The notes: generated by a model from the sequence alone, not told the origin. Counted from the stretch's first letter, positions 20,773 through 31,033 are shown. The stretch: 64,000 nt of DNA from Methanogenium cariaci JCM 10550 (GCF_001315945.1 NZ_BBBG01000001.1:124001-188000); one strand, 5' to 3'. Translations and numbers: made by a program.

Positions 20773-21776
20773 GGGCTGTACGGTCATGGGTGTCCTCTCG
20801 GTCAGTGCCTTTCTGACCGATGCGGTGACCCTGATCCATGGCCCGGACGGTTGCAGCCATATCAATGCCTCACTCCTGCACACCACCCTTGCCGAACACG
20901 ATATATTCCGCATCCCGGAAATCGTCTCCACCGGTCTTGGTGAGAATGAGATTATATTCGGCGGTGAGGACGCACTCCAGGAGGTGCTGACCGATGTCTG
21001 TGCCGATGATCCGGCTGCGGTGGTGGTCGCAAGCACCTGCGTCTCCGAGACCATCGGGGATGATGTAGCAGGTATCTGTAGCCAGCCGTGGGACTGCCCG
21101 GTCATCTATGTGCCCAGTTCCGGGTTTCTCGGCGGCACCTTTGTGGACGGTTATACCGGGACCCTCACTGCACTTTCGTCTTTTATCACCCCCCCCGGAG
21201 AACAAAACCCCGGAAAAGTAAATATCATCGGTGAGAAGAATCTGGAGTTTGAGGCGGAGGACAATTTTCAGGAAGTTTCCCGCCTCCTCGGCATGCTCGA
21301 CCTTGACGTGAACATCCGGTATGTGCGTGACATCACGGTGGAGGATATCGGGAAATTCGGTGATGCCGGGCTGAACCTCTTCCGGGAGGACAAATGCGGC
21401 GTACTGGGGGGGCGGCATTTCGATGCATGTACCGGCATCCCTTCTCTTCCTGAGTTTCCGGTCGGACTCTCGGCAACCCTTCAATTCATCCGGGATGCGG
21501 GCCGTCTCACCGGTCGTGACACCACGGATGCGGTCCGGGCCGAAGAAGAGCAGCAGGCCGGACTGGCGGATGAATTCTCAGATCTGGCCGGTGAGTATGT
21601 AACCTTTGACTCATTCGGGTTCCAGTCGGCAGAGATGGATATGTTTGCCGAGGTGGCAAAGGCCGTGGGTATCCGGGTCTCCGAGGAAGGCACGGTTATT
21701 CCCATCCCCCCCTTCTGTATGCCGGTGGGCACCCTCGGTCTGCGGCGGATGCTCCGGCAGTGGCGGAGGTTTATCA

Positions 21777-22917
21777 ATGGCTAAACCCTGTACTACTCCC
21801 CCCCTCTGGCCCTGTGCGATGGTCGGCGCCGCTGCGGCGATGGCCGGGCTGGACGGGGCAGGCGTCATCATACACGGGGCGTCGGGCTGCTACTTCTTTG
21901 CAGACTCGCTCATACCTGATCCTGTCAACTGCACCTATCTTGTCGAGGACGAGGTGATCTTCGGTACCGGTGAGCGCCTGCACGAGGTGGCGGAGGCTCT
22001 GGTGCCCTTCAGCGAGAAGATTGTGGTCATCAACACCTGTGTGCCTGCGACCATCGGTGAAGACCTCGGCCCCCCCTACTGTGCCGGGTGCGACCCCCTG
22101 ATCATCGATGCCCCCCCCGGCTATTGTGGTGACATGACGGACGGCTATAGGCTCGCACTGGCCGCACTCCCCCCCACGGAGACGGACCCGTCACGGGAAG
22201 GGGGGGTGAACATCGACGGGCTCATATCAACCGACCCCCCCTTTGCCGTCGGAAACCGGATGGAGGCCGAACGCCTGCTTGCCTGTGCAGGTATACCGGT
22301 TGCGGCCCGCTACTGTGCCGATACGCTGGCCTCCGCCATGAAACCGGCGGAGATGACGGTGACCGCGCTTCCTGATGTGGCCTCCGGCATCGGGCAGTCC
22401 GTCGGCTCACTCTGCGGGCTGGATGCCATAGAGAGCACCTTTTGTGCCCTGTCTGATCTCTTTCCGGATGCAGATAGTGGCCCGGTCACGGATATCTGTG
22501 AGGAGACGGAAGAACTGGTGGTCAAGGCATGTGACCGCTACCTCCGCGTCAACGACCCGCCGCGGGTGGCGCTCTTCGGGATGGCCGGCTACATCGATAT
22601 GGCTGCCGACCTCTTTTCCACCTTTCTGGATGCGGAGATATGCGGTGCGGGTGCCCGCAACCAGCCGCCTGAGGGCTCGTTATGCACCTGGGCCCCCCGG
22701 ATCTGGGGCGGTGAAACGGATGATCGCGGCAGGGGGGGATCCGGATCTGATCCTCGGGTCCCGGTATGAAGCGACCCTTGCACCGGGCGTGCCCTTTGTG
22801 CAGATCACCACGCCCATCCGCAAAAGCTCCATGCTCTGCCACCGCCCGCTGATAGGCACTGAGGGTGTCCTCTGGCTCATCGAGTCTGTGGTGAACGCAG
22901 AAAAAAAAGAATGCTGA
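21777..22917 (+). CDS. NifK-like subunit of a nitrogenase-like complex
   Basis: The second component-1-type subunit, about 370 residues after joining. Cysteines again match the P-cluster triad: LWPCAMVGAAAAM, HGASGCYFF and NTCVPATIGEDL. A PGYCGDMTDGY segment follows. The N-terminal extension of true NifK is missing. Frames change at G/C runs, the last near 22704, after which AVKRMIAAG and RSSMLCHRP-like text (KSSMLCHRPLIGTEG) continue to the stop. It overlaps the NifD-like gene by eight bases, so H, D and K form one tight operon. With both D- and K-type subunits this looks like a heterotetrameric reductase, substrate unknown. Confidence 0.83.
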
Positions 22918-22928
22918 ATTTCCAAATA

Positions 22929-23795
22929 TTATTTTTGTCGGTCTTCCGGACGAATTTCCCGTCCGCAGTGAGGACAGATATCATATTCATTTGTTGTATT
23001 GTGATATTGTTCTGAATTTTTTTTCTTTTTTTCCTCTTCTTCCTCCTTGATGACCTCGGAGAATCCGGATGCAAGGATACCCGCCGGGAGGGCAAACAGG
23101 CCGATGCGACAAGGGAGATGACAAAGCCCAGTGCTTTGCCCATCGGGGGGGTTATCGGCACCATGTCCCCATATCCGATGGTCGCAATCGTGACAATGCC
23201 CCCCCACCACATCGCCTCCGGAATACTGGAGAAGACCTCCGGCTGGGCAGTGAATTCAATCTGGTACATCAGGGAGGCGGCAATAATAAGCACCACCATG
23301 ATGATGAAGACCGTACCTAACAGTGACTCCCGGTTTCGCTCCAGTACCTTGATCATGAGCTGGAACGAACGGGAATATCTGCCCAGTTTAAAGAAGCGAA
23401 ATACCCTGAGTGTCCGCAGGAAGGTGACATTGGCGCCGGGGGGGATCAGGAAGGGAATATAGTAGGGCAGGATGGATATGAGGTCTATGAGGGACAAGGG
23501 GGGTCAGGGCGTAGCGGATTCGGCCGATAATGGGTTTTTTATAGTGGTCATCGACGGTGCATGACCACATCCTGAGGAGGTATTCAATGGTGAATGCCAC
23601 TGCCGTGACAATTTCAATGGTGGCAAACAGCCAGAAATGGCGAAACAGCATACCGGGGGGGACAGTTACCAGAATTAACTCTCCCACGCTGATGAGGATG
23701 AGGAAGATGATCAGCATATCAAACCAGAGGCTGGTTTTGTCATCCTCTTTGGCTGAGGATACGATCTCAAATACCCGTGTTTTTATCCGACCCAT
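22929..23795 (-). CDS. Voltage-gated-type potassium channel
   Basis: A six-span K+ channel of about 285 residues. Reading leftward: S1-S3 (WFDMLIIFLILISVGELIL; FTIEYLLRMWS), an S4 segment with basic residues every third position (FLRTLRVFRFFKLGRYSR), S5, then the pore with the K+ filter TIGYGD and S6 (FALPAGILASGF). A highly charged Glu/Lys tail follows, ending in a short CPHCGREI zinc-ribbon half. Frame breaks lie near 23500 and 23090. It is convergent with the nitrogenase-like operon, and its stop lies 11 bases from that of the K-like gene. The charged tail and CxxC are unusual extras. Confidence 0.88.
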
Positions 23796-23944
23796 CCGTT
23801 CATCTTCCTCTGTAGTATTTTTTATCAGATTTATTCAGGGTTTTGGTCGGGTCTTCTCCGGTTCCGCCTGTATTTGTCTTCCTGTTTTGTTGTCTGCAAG
23901 GTATTTCCGGCGAATTTATCCGCTGGTATCGCAAATACCGAACA

Positions 23945-24504
23945 ATGAATGAAGACGGCCGTCAGCTGGTGCATCTGGGGTTTGGTGTCCTCATCGCCCT
24001 GGGGATCTTTTTCCTTAGCAGAGAGTATGCCATCATGGGGGGGCTTGCCCTCGGCCTCTTCGGCGGGTTTGTGCTCATCGATCTGGTGGACCGCGGCTAC
24101 CGGGTGCCGGTGGCATCAGCGATGGTGAAGAATCTCGAACGCACCGGAAGGATGCCGGGATACGGCGCGGTCTGTTTTGTGCTGTCTGCCCTGTTCTGTC
24201 TGATCTTCTTCCCGGTGGAATATGTCGTGGCGGGGGGTGCTCACCCTTGCGGTTCTTGATTCTCTCAGCACGATTGTGGGGGCTGCATTTCGGGCGGCAC
24301 CGGATCTTCAACGGAAAATCCTGGGAGGGCACGGCGGGAGGTATCATTGCGGCATGTATCCCTCTCGTAGTTCTTTTGCCCCCCCCTCTCACTGCGGCGG
24401 TGGCAGCGGTTGTGGCGGGCATCGCAGAACTTGTCTCACCCATTGAGGACAACCTGGTCATTCCCCCCCCGGTTGTCTGCCTCATTTGTCTTGCCCTTGC
24501 CTGA
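23945..24504 (+). CDS. Diacylglycerol/polyprenol-kinase-like membrane protein
   Basis: About 185 residues with six or so membrane spans. The N-terminal DGRQLVHLGFGVLIAL, and in another frame FNGKSWEGTAGGIIAA and ELVSPIEDNLVIP, match the family that includes dolichol kinase, phytol kinase and, more distantly, CDP-diglyceride synthase. The K-x-W/T-E-G element is the signature. A frame break sits at the G run near 24233. A role in archaeal isoprenoid-lipid or polyprenol phosphate metabolism is inferred from the family only. It is divergent from the K+ channel gene. Confidence 0.72.
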
Positions 24505-24740
24505 GGCTGCTTCCCCCCCCTTTTTTCACGGTTAGATATACAAAGGCATATCCCCCCCGAGTAACCCGGGCTCTTGTGAATGCGATGCGGGCTTTTCTCC
24601 TGGAAGCTGTTGCACTGCGGTGATATTGTCCTCTCCTGCGCAGATTTATCATTTTTGCGGTCAGATTCCAATAATATGAGTGGGTGTTGCAATCCCCCCC
24701 GCACCGGTTCTCCGGCTCTTGGTCGAACAGAGGGCACGGT

Positions 24741-26162
24741 ATGACCGGTCCGATGAAAGCGGGTGTTGCCACCCTCCTCGGAGACCCGAAACCGGCCATC
24801 CGCAGCCTTGCCTGGCCGGTGATGATCGGTATGCTGCTCCAGACTGTCTATAACCTGACCGATGCCTTCTGGGTGGTGGGCCTTGGTGCCGACGCACTTG
24901 CGGCGGTCGGGTTCTTTTTTCCGTTCTTCTTTGCGGTCTTCGGGTTTGCAAATGGCATGGGGGGGGTCGGCGTGGGGGGGTCGGCCATCTCCCGTCATAT
25001 CGGCATGCGGGACCATGAAGGAGCAAACCGTGTTGCCGCCCACACCGCAGTGCTGGTTCTTGTCTTCTCGGTTCTGATCACCATCGCCGGGCTCTTGGTT
25101 ACCGGCAGTTTCGGGACGATTCTCGGGGGGGAGACATCGGTCGCTGCGATGGCCACGGGCTATGCCGACATCACCTTCATGGGCACGTTTTTTATTCTCT
25201 TTCTTGCCATCGGCAGCGCTCTCCTCCGTGGTGAGGGCGATGCAAAACGGACGATGTATGTGATGCTCGTCAGTTCTCTGGTGAATATCATCCTCGACCC
25301 GATCTTTATCTACGGGCTGGGGCTGGGTGTCGAAGGTGCGGCATGGGCAACGGTGGTCGCATTCATCACTGCCTGTATCCCGATATTCTGGTGGATCTTT
25401 GTGAAACGGGATACCCATGTGCAGATCACCTTTGCCGGGTTTTCGTTTTCCCGGCCGATCACCGGGGGGGAGATTCTGAAGGTTGGCATACCCGCCTCGT
25501 TTCAGCATGTGTCAATGGCACTGACAACGTTTGCCCTCAACCTGATCATTCTCATGGTGGCCACGACAGACGGTGTCGCCATCTATGTCACCGGCTGGCG
25601 GGTGATCACAATCGGTATCACCCCCCCTCTTATTGCCATTTCAACAGCGGTCGTCTCGGTCTGTGGGGGGGCGGCCTACGGGGCGGGCCTCATCCGCAAG
25701 GCAGAGGAGGGACACCTCTATGCCATCCGCCTGGGGCTTCTCATCAGTCTCATCGTCACGGTCGCCGTCTACCTCGGCGCCCCCCCGTATATCGCCCAGG
25801 TATTCAGCTATAGTGAGGATGCAGCCCACCTCTATCCCGGTCTTGTTTCCTTCCTGCAGACGGTCTGCTTCTTTTTCCCTGCGATAAGTTTCGGTATCTT
25901 TTCTGCCTCTCTTCTTCAGGGGGGGTTTGGCAGGGGGGGCATGGACTCTCTTGTGATCACGCTCATCCGCACCATCGTTATGATGGTGGTCTCGTGTTAT
26001 CTTCTGGCGGTCACCTTCGGCTGGGGGGGCATCATGGGTATCTGGTGGGGGGGGCTTGTCATCGGGAATACCGTGGGTGCCGGTATTGGATTTGTCTGGG
26101 CACGCATCTATACCAAAATGCTCATCCGGCGGGGGGGAAGTGTTCCGGAGGAATCAGTTTAA
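24741..26162 (+). CDS. MATE-family multidrug/cation exporter
   Basis: A 12-span exporter of about 470 residues, uninterrupted in frame. Two homologous halves: the first begins PAIRSLAWPVMIGMLLQTVYNLTDAFWVVGLG, and the second begins ILKVGIPASFQHVSMALTTFALN. RGEGDAKRTMYVMLVSSLVNIILDPIFIYGLG is a strong MATE motif. Several double glycines (GMGGVGVGG, ITPPLI) sit on seven-G/C runs and are probably three-base expansions. Substrate not predictable. Confidence 0.92.
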   Translation: MTGPMKAGVATLLGDPKPAIRSLAWPVMIGMLLQTVYNLTDAFWVVGLGADALAAVGFFFPFFFAVFGFANGMGGVGVGGSAISRHIGMRDHEGANRVAAHTAVLVLVFSVLITIAGLLVTGSFGTILGGETSVAAMATGYADITFMGTFFILFLAIGSALLRGEGDAKRTMYVMLVSSLVNIILDPIFIYGLGLGVEGAAWATVVAFITACIPIFWWIFVKRDTHVQITFAGFSFSRPITGGEILKVGIPASFQHVSMALTTFALNLIILMVATTDGVAIYVTGWRVITIGITPPLIAISTAVVSVCGGAAYGAGLIRKAEEGHLYAIRLGLLISLIVTVAVYLGAPPYIAQVFSYSEDAAHLYPGLVSFLQTVCFFFPAISFGIFSASLLQGGFGRGGMDSLVITLIRTIVMMVVSCYLLAVTFGWGGIMGIWWGGLVIGNTVGAGIGFVWARIYTKMLIRRGGSVPEESV

Positions 26163-26189
26163 TGTGCTGTGGCAGGCAATGCAGATAGT

Positions 26190-27408
26190 ATGGAGATTAT
26201 GGGTGCACAGTTGGAAGAGATCATCCGGCGACAGGAGGAGAAGGCGGCGCTGCTCTCTTCTCATGCCTGCCGTGACGATGCGGCCATCCGGCGGGACGGG
26301 GGGGGCTTCCGGAGGACGGGGGGGTCATCCGGCCGCCGTTTTTCCGGGATGTTGACCGCATCATCACTCACGGGCCTTCTCCCGGTATATCGACAAGACC
26401 CAGGTCTTCTATCTCTTAGATAACGAGCATATCACCCACCGGGCGATCCACATCCAGCTGGTGGCAAAAATCGGGCGGACGATCGGCCGGGCCCTCTCCC
26501 TCAACGAGGATTTGATCGAGGCGATTGCCCTCGGCCACGATATCGGCCACCCGCCCTACGGCCACTTCGGGGGGAGGAGTGCCTCTCCGCTCTTTGCAAG
26601 ATTCATCATATCGGCCCGTTTCGTCATGACGTGCAGAGCGTGCAGTTTCTCGATACGATAGAGGACACCCGCCTCACGTTGCAGGTTTTAGATGGCATCC
26701 TCTGCCATAACGGGGGGGAAGTGCACAACTCCCAGCTTTCTCCTGACCCAATCACCGGCTTTGCGACCTCTCCCGGAAAAAAACACAGCTGCTCGAAGGC
26801 GGTGACCCCCCCGCACCCGGCACCCTCGAAGGCTGTGTGGTGCGGGTTGCAGACACCATTGCGTATCTGGGTCGTGACCTGCAGGACGCGATTGAGATTG
26901 GCTGTCTTGATTCGTCCCTTCCCGGTCTGCCCAATGAATGCCGGGAAACCTTCTCCCTGAAAGGAGACCACCGCCGATATAACGCGTCGATCATCGACAC
27001 GGTCTGCCGGGATGTCATCGCCGGTAGTTTCAATCGCGGGGGGGAGGTTCGCTTTTCACCGGAGGTATCGGCCTGCGTGCAGGCACTCAAACAATACAAC
27101 TATGCGCAGATCTATGAGAATGCCGTTCTGCATGCACAGATGATACGATCAACGAACTCTTTGCCTTTGAGTTTGAACGGTTCCTCTCCGACGTCGAAAA
27201 GGAGCACACGGACTCTCTTATCTACCAGGATCTCATCCGGGCGGAGCATGTCTCCCCCCCGGCATATATCGCGGCGGCATCGCCCGCAGAACTGGTGCGG
27301 GACTATATCGCAGGCATGACCGACAAATATTTTGAATCCATTCCGCGGGAACTGTTGATACCAAAGCGGCACTTCCGGAATCATGCTCAAAGGACGGGTT
27401 CATTCTGA
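26190..27408 (+). CDS. HD-domain dGTPase-like phosphohydrolase
   Basis: A deoxynucleotide triphosphohydrolase-type HD protein of about 400 residues. N-terminal motif: RDVDRIITHARAFSRYIDKTQV. Metal ligands: THRAIHIQLVAKIGRTI (His) and ALGHDIGHPPYGHFGE (His-Asp). A second metal motif lies in VRVADTIAYLGRDLQDAIE (Asp). There are at least six frame changes, at G runs near 26300, 26573, 26712, 26770 and further on. The frame re-enters as INELFAFEFERFL and ends AQRTGSF. The role in dNTP pool control is inferred from the family. It is followed by a convergent minus-strand gene. Confidence 0.82.
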
Positions 27409-27456
27409 AAAATGGAAACGTATTGACGGCACCAAAAGAGCGGTGCCGTGTAACCC

Positions 27457-27903
27457 TCATGCAGTCTGGACAATAGCGTAAACCGTGCCGTTGTATGCAC
27501 ACCCGGAATACTGATTCTCCAATACACGGTATTCCTCGTATGAAATTACTCTCTTGCTGTACCGGGAACCCGGATCATGAACTGCCGAGAAGGAATAGGT
27601 CCCGGGAGTAATGCGGACGAGGAGGTCGAGCAATACTCCATGCGAAAAGAGGACATATTTTCTCTGAACAATCAGTTCTTTGAGTGCAGGATGCTCTTTG
27701 AAATCTTCCTGAGTGATTTCGCAGCGGGCGGCATCTCCATCACTGATACGAGGATGAGGTCCTGCAGTGACAAATCCTTCTCCGGTTAGTATTATGAAAT
27801 AACATAACAGGACTATTGCACCTATGATAACCACCGCGATTATTGCGATGGTTGTAAGGAGTGCTCTATTGGATGCCGTAATGCTCTCGTCCTCAGTCTC
27901 CAT
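27457..27903 (-). CDS. Small membrane-anchored protein, tandem copy A
   Basis: 148 residues, unknown function. N terminus METEDESITASNRALL, one membrane span (about residues 16-42), then a mostly extracytoplasmic domain with ITQEDFKEHPALKELIVQRKYV and a C-terminal GCAYNGTVYAIVQTA. Copy B (28054-28503) has the same layout and near-identical first 16 residues, and a third copy is truncated. A more distant relative with a DDF...P..L.ELF motif and a C-terminal WNGSYYSLL lies at 59964. The upstream 130 bases are almost identical to those of copy B, so both may use the same promoter sequence. Confidence 0.7.
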   Translation of the reverse strand: METEDESITASNRALLTTIAIIAVVIIGAIVLLCYFIILTGEGFVTAGPHPRISDGDAARCEITQEDFKEHPALKELIVQRKYVLFSHGVLLDLLVRITPGTYSFSAVHDPGSRYSKRVISYEEYRVLENQYSGCAYNGTVYAIVQTA

Positions 27904-28053
27904 GACGATGCCTCTTTTTTCCGGTTTTGGTGTGGTGCACTCCGTTGTCCTGTTTCATTCTGGTGAATCCCCCTGATAGTCATCAGTCTTTCACCGACAG
28001 GGATATCCGTTTCGGACACCGGATCCGGTACGCCGTTTCAGAGAATGCAGACC

Positions 28054-28503
28054 TCATGCGGACTGACCAATATTGGAGACGGTTCCGTTGTATTCGGACC
28101 ATGTATAATTATGAATCAATATATTTTTCTCGTCCCATGAAATACGGGTTTTGCTGTACCTTGACTCCCCCTTCTGACCTGCCGTGTGGTAGTGGGATCG
28201 GGGGGGATCAATACGGAGCAGAACATCCCAGAACAACCCATATGATACCAATACTAATTTTCTCTTAACGATTAATTCCTCCAGTGCGGGATGTTCTTTG
28301 AAGTCATCCGATGTGATGTGACGCGGTACTACACTATCGGATTCAAAGTCAGGACGAGCTACTGCAATGACATGCTGTTCATGATATAGTATGGTTGAGT
28401 AAAATAACAGGAATATTCCACCTAAGACGATAACCGCGATTGCAGCGATGGTAATAAGGAGCGCTCTATTGGATGCCGTAATGCTCTCGTCCTCAGTCTC
28501 CAT
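28054..28503 (-). CDS. Small membrane-anchored protein, tandem copy B
   Basis: 149 residues and a paralogue of copy A. It has the same N terminus (METEDESITASNRALL), the same single span, ITSDDFKEHPALEELIVKRKLV, and the C-terminal WSEYNGTVSNIGQSA. The frame is unbroken. The region between its stop and the start of copy A still shows repeat homology. A membrane-anchored sensor or surface component is possible, but nothing in the sequence fixes a role. Confidence 0.7.
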   Translation of the reverse strand: METEDESITASNRALLITIAAIAVIVLGGIFLLFYSTILYHEQHVIAVARPDFESDSVVPRHITSDDFKEHPALEELIVKRKLVLVSYGLFWDVLLRIDPPRSHYHTAGQKGESRYSKTRISWDEKNILIHNYTWSEYNGTVSNIGQSA

Positions 28504-28655
28504 GACGATGCCTCTTTTTTCCGGTTTTGGTGTGGTGCACTCCGGTGTCCTGTTTCATTCTGGTGAATCCCCCCCTGATAGTCATCAGTTTTTCACCAAC
28601 AACGATAACCGTTTCGGACACCGGGTCCGGTATGCTGTTTCAGAGAACGCAGCCC

Positions 28656-28805
28656 TCATGCGGACTGACCAATATTGGAGACGGTTCCGTTGTATTCGGA
28701 CCATTCATAATGATGAATCACTATCGATTTGTCGTCCCATGATATGCGGGTCTTGCTTGTATCCTGACTCCCCCCCCTTCTGACCTGTTGTATGGGAGTG
28801 GGAGG
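28656..28805 (-). pseudogene. Truncated third copy (C) of the small membrane-protein gene
   Basis: Only the C-terminal 40-50 codons remain. With one extra A removed near 28757 the minus strand reads YSKTRISWDDKS, then WSEYNGTVSNIGQSA and a stop, nearly the end of copy B. Homology fades just beyond 28805, where the non-coding element begins. No start or membrane span remains. Confidence 0.75.
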
Positions 28806-28811
28806 GTGCGT

Positions 28812-29160
28812 CTGGTGTTCTTTGTTTGCACATTTACACTCGTTTTTTCAGAGTTACACTTTGAGGTGCAAGCATTTGACGGATTATACGAATCTTAATT
28901 CAAAATTGAGCTACAATCGTCAGTTTTATCCGTGTCAGTTACACTCGCACCGGGATCAGACAGACACCCATTCCCCCCCTTACCAAAGGTTCCGGGATTG
29001 CTGTATGTTATTGAATATGTGTGCAAACGTATCATACTCTCTGTACATCTATCTCTCCTATTACCTCCTGTACAAAAATGCCCGCCATTTTGGTCGTTTT
29101 TTATGGTTACACTTTTGCCCGTATTTGGGTGCAAAGCAGGTGCAAAAGTGCAAACGTCTT
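28812..29160. repeat. Non-coding iteron-like element, copy 1 (GTGCAAA type)
   Basis: A gene-free stretch that aligns with 48019-48356. Shared landmarks: GGTGTTCTTT (28814), a block ACTCgcaCCGGgATCA (about 28941), CTGTACATcTATCTCT (29041), and three short repeats GTGCAAA at 29129, 29140 and 29148. The CTGTACAT-to-trio distance is 88 bases and the trio offsets are 11 and 8, exactly as in copy 2, although the repeat sequence differs. Further TTTGCAC, TTTACAC and TTACACT sites lie on the other strand sense (28828-28860, 28938, 29107). Reading frames across it are not credible. Function unknown; possible protein-binding or replication/regulatory element. Confidence 0.65.
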
Positions 29161-29227
29161 CCCCCCCCTGTCCCCCCCCGTAGGTTTTCATTCCTTTCCT
29201 GATTGTCCGATAAAAAAGAGAGAATTA

Positions 29228-30203
29228 CTATCTCTTTGCAGAGGGAATTGCCCACAGGTATCGGGAGACCGGATAGCTTTCTCCCTTCCCTTCTGCTGTT
29301 CCCGAAAAGACATACACCGGATACACATATTCCTGGGAAGAGGCCAGAGGTTCAATCCAGTACGCAAGTGAGATGTTTGTTATCGTCACGTTGTCGTAAT
29401 TTCCCCCCCCAGCGGGGTAATGACATCCGTTCCCGCTGCCAGTTCTTCAATCGCCTGCTCTGGACTGATGATGCTGGAATACCGGACCGGGTTTTCCTCC
29501 CGTTCGCGGGATGTTTTCGTCACCCCCCCCACCACTTCACCCGCTTCGCCAATGTAGACCGTTGTTGTCCCGCCTACTGTCGGCAGATCATCGATGGTCT
29601 GCCTGCACTGAGCCGCAAGGGTGACGTTATAGGAACTGATCTCTTTTCCTGCATCCCATGCACCCTGACGGAAACAGACCGACACGTTATCGAAACACTC
29701 TCCTTCAGAGAGCAGACCCCCCCGGCCCGAACAATATGTTTCGGCAATCACTTTTGCTTCATCATCCGAGGGTAAATTTGGTTGATGATCCACGGTTGGA
29801 AACATTTTATCCGGAATCGTATACCGGAATCCTCCGGAATTTTGAAAGACTTCAACCCGCTCTTCCGGCTCTTTCGCGGTATCCTTTATCAGGAGAATCC
29901 CGGAACCCATCGTTGAGACCTCCCCCCCTCAAGACTGAAATTTTTTGCGATTTTTCTGACGTAGTTTTCTGTTACGACCGGAGTGACCGTTCTGTACACC
30001 GGATACGTCTCATTGACCGTCGGCATCGGTGCAGATATACGATATACGGTGCCGGAACCGGTGGAGACAATTACCGGTGATCCAACGTTTGCACTTCCGG
30101 GTATTCCGCCGGAAAGATATACCGATGACAGATATATTGAGACGATTACGATGATTACCAGCGCCGCAAGCAACAGGAGAATCGGTGTTGATTTTTTTGC
30201 CAT
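29228..30203 (-). CDS. Exported or membrane-anchored protein of unknown function
   Basis: About 320 residues. It begins MAKKSTPILLLLAALVIIVIV, an N-terminal membrane anchor or signal, followed by a Thr/Val/Pro-rich extracellular part (SAPMPTVNETYPVYRTVTPVVTEN). Frames change at C runs near 29922 and 29401; the parts read GSGILLIKDTAKEPEERVEVF, then FPTVDHQPNLPSDDEAKVIAE, and finally GGNYDNVTITNISLAYWIEP with a C-terminal YPVSRYLWAIPSAKR. Four cysteines (TYCSG, GECFDNVSVCF, AAQC) might form disulfides. The start ATG 30203 has GGGGTG upstream. I do not recognise the family; it has the look of a surface-exposed, periplasmic-type binding or regulatory protein. Confidence 0.65.
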
Positions 30204-30365
30204 TTTATGCACCCCCCCATACATCTGCCCTTAATCTTTCAGCAGCGGATAAAACCGTTTCGGACACCCGATCTGGTTACCTTTGACTGAAACGGTTTGT
30301 TTCGGGGAGAGAGTATCCCCCCCTCCTTCTTTGCAGCAATAGTAGTATGGTGACCGGAGCCCGGA

Positions 30366-30429
30366 CAGGTAACTCCGGGTTTAAATCGTTCCCGAAAATG
30401 GGGGGGAGAAAAAGGAAAATAAAAAAATA
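30366..30429 (-). terminator. Terminator of the pyrG-to-phosphatidyltransferase operon
   Basis: Just past the leftmost stop (30430) the minus strand reads a T-rich run (ATTTTTTTATTTTCCTTTTTC). It suits an archaeal terminator for the leftward operon. Confidence 0.45.
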
Positions 30430-31033
30430 TCAGAGCTGTTTCCAGGTCTCGTGGAACCGCTGCAGGGCGGTGATATGTCCGAGGACACCGAAGATGATGA
30501 GCATCCCGTCCATCACCGTGAGGCCTGCATACACCGCTCCCGGAATGAATGCGGCAATGATGCCGAAGATGATCAACAGGAGCAGACGGTCGGCCCGGCC
30601 GAGGATACCGCCGTAGACCCGGCCCACGCCCACTGCCTGTGCCTGTGTGCCAAGGTAGGAGGACATCAACACACCGGTGAGGGCAAAGACCCCCGATGAA
30701 AGGCGAGGCAAGAGGCCCTGCGAATATGCCGGTGATGATGAATATGTCGGCATACCGGTCGATGACATGGTCAAGGAAGTCGCCTTTCATCCCTGCCGTG
30801 CCGGTGACCCGGGCAATCGCCCCGTCCACCCCGTCAAAGAAGGCGTTGAGAAGAACAAAGAGGACGCCCGCGAGGGACGCTTCGTAATAAAATGCCGCTC
30901 CCCCGGCAACCGCCGCGAGCATGGCAATCACCGAACAGGCATTCGGGGGGGTGAACCCGACTTTCGCCATACCCTTCGCTACGGGTTCGACGATCCATTG
31001 CACACGGGGGGGCCGGAGGTTGTCAACTGTCAT
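30430..31033 (-). CDS. CDP-alcohol phosphatidyltransferase (archaetidylinositol-phosphate synthase-like)
   Basis: Joins a CDP-activated archaeol to an alcohol head group in the membrane. About 200 residues. The catalytic signature D-x2-DG-x2-AR-x8-G-x3-D-x3-D is complete in DGVDGAIARVTGTAGMKGDFLDHVIDR. About five membrane spans follow. One frame break lies near 30690, where VFALTGVLMSSYLG continues. The N-terminal PRVQWIVEPVAKGMAKVGFTPN is typical of archaeal enzymes of this class. It is the last gene of a six-gene leftward operon and overlaps the kinase gene by four bases. The head group (inositol phosphate versus glycerol phosphate) is not certain. Confidence 0.85.

Larger units (their letters stand above)
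27457..28805. repeat. Tandem repeat of about 600 bp holding the small membrane-protein genes
   Basis: The stop codons of copy A, copy B and the truncated copy C lie at 27457, 28054 and 28656, giving spacings of 597 and 602 bases. The strongest identity is upstream of the genes: the stretch after the start of copy A (CATGACGATGCCTCTTTTTTCC, from about 27901) recurs with few changes from about 28501. The coding parts are more diverged, so the copies are old enough to have separated or were partly homogenised by conversion. Confidence 0.8.

Noticed and set aside
24075-25508. A 477-codon open frame on the minus strand
   Set aside because: It lies opposite the MATE exporter and the polyprenol-kinase-like gene, which have clear family motifs. 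Its composition (His, Arg, Pro, Glu-rich, no hydrophobic core) is that of an antisense shadow in GC-rich DNA.
28792-29202. A 136-codon frame across the iteron-like element
   Set aside because: It has no motif, is rich in Ser/Tyr/Cys/His from A/T-rich DNA, and the homologous element at 48 kb does not keep the frame.
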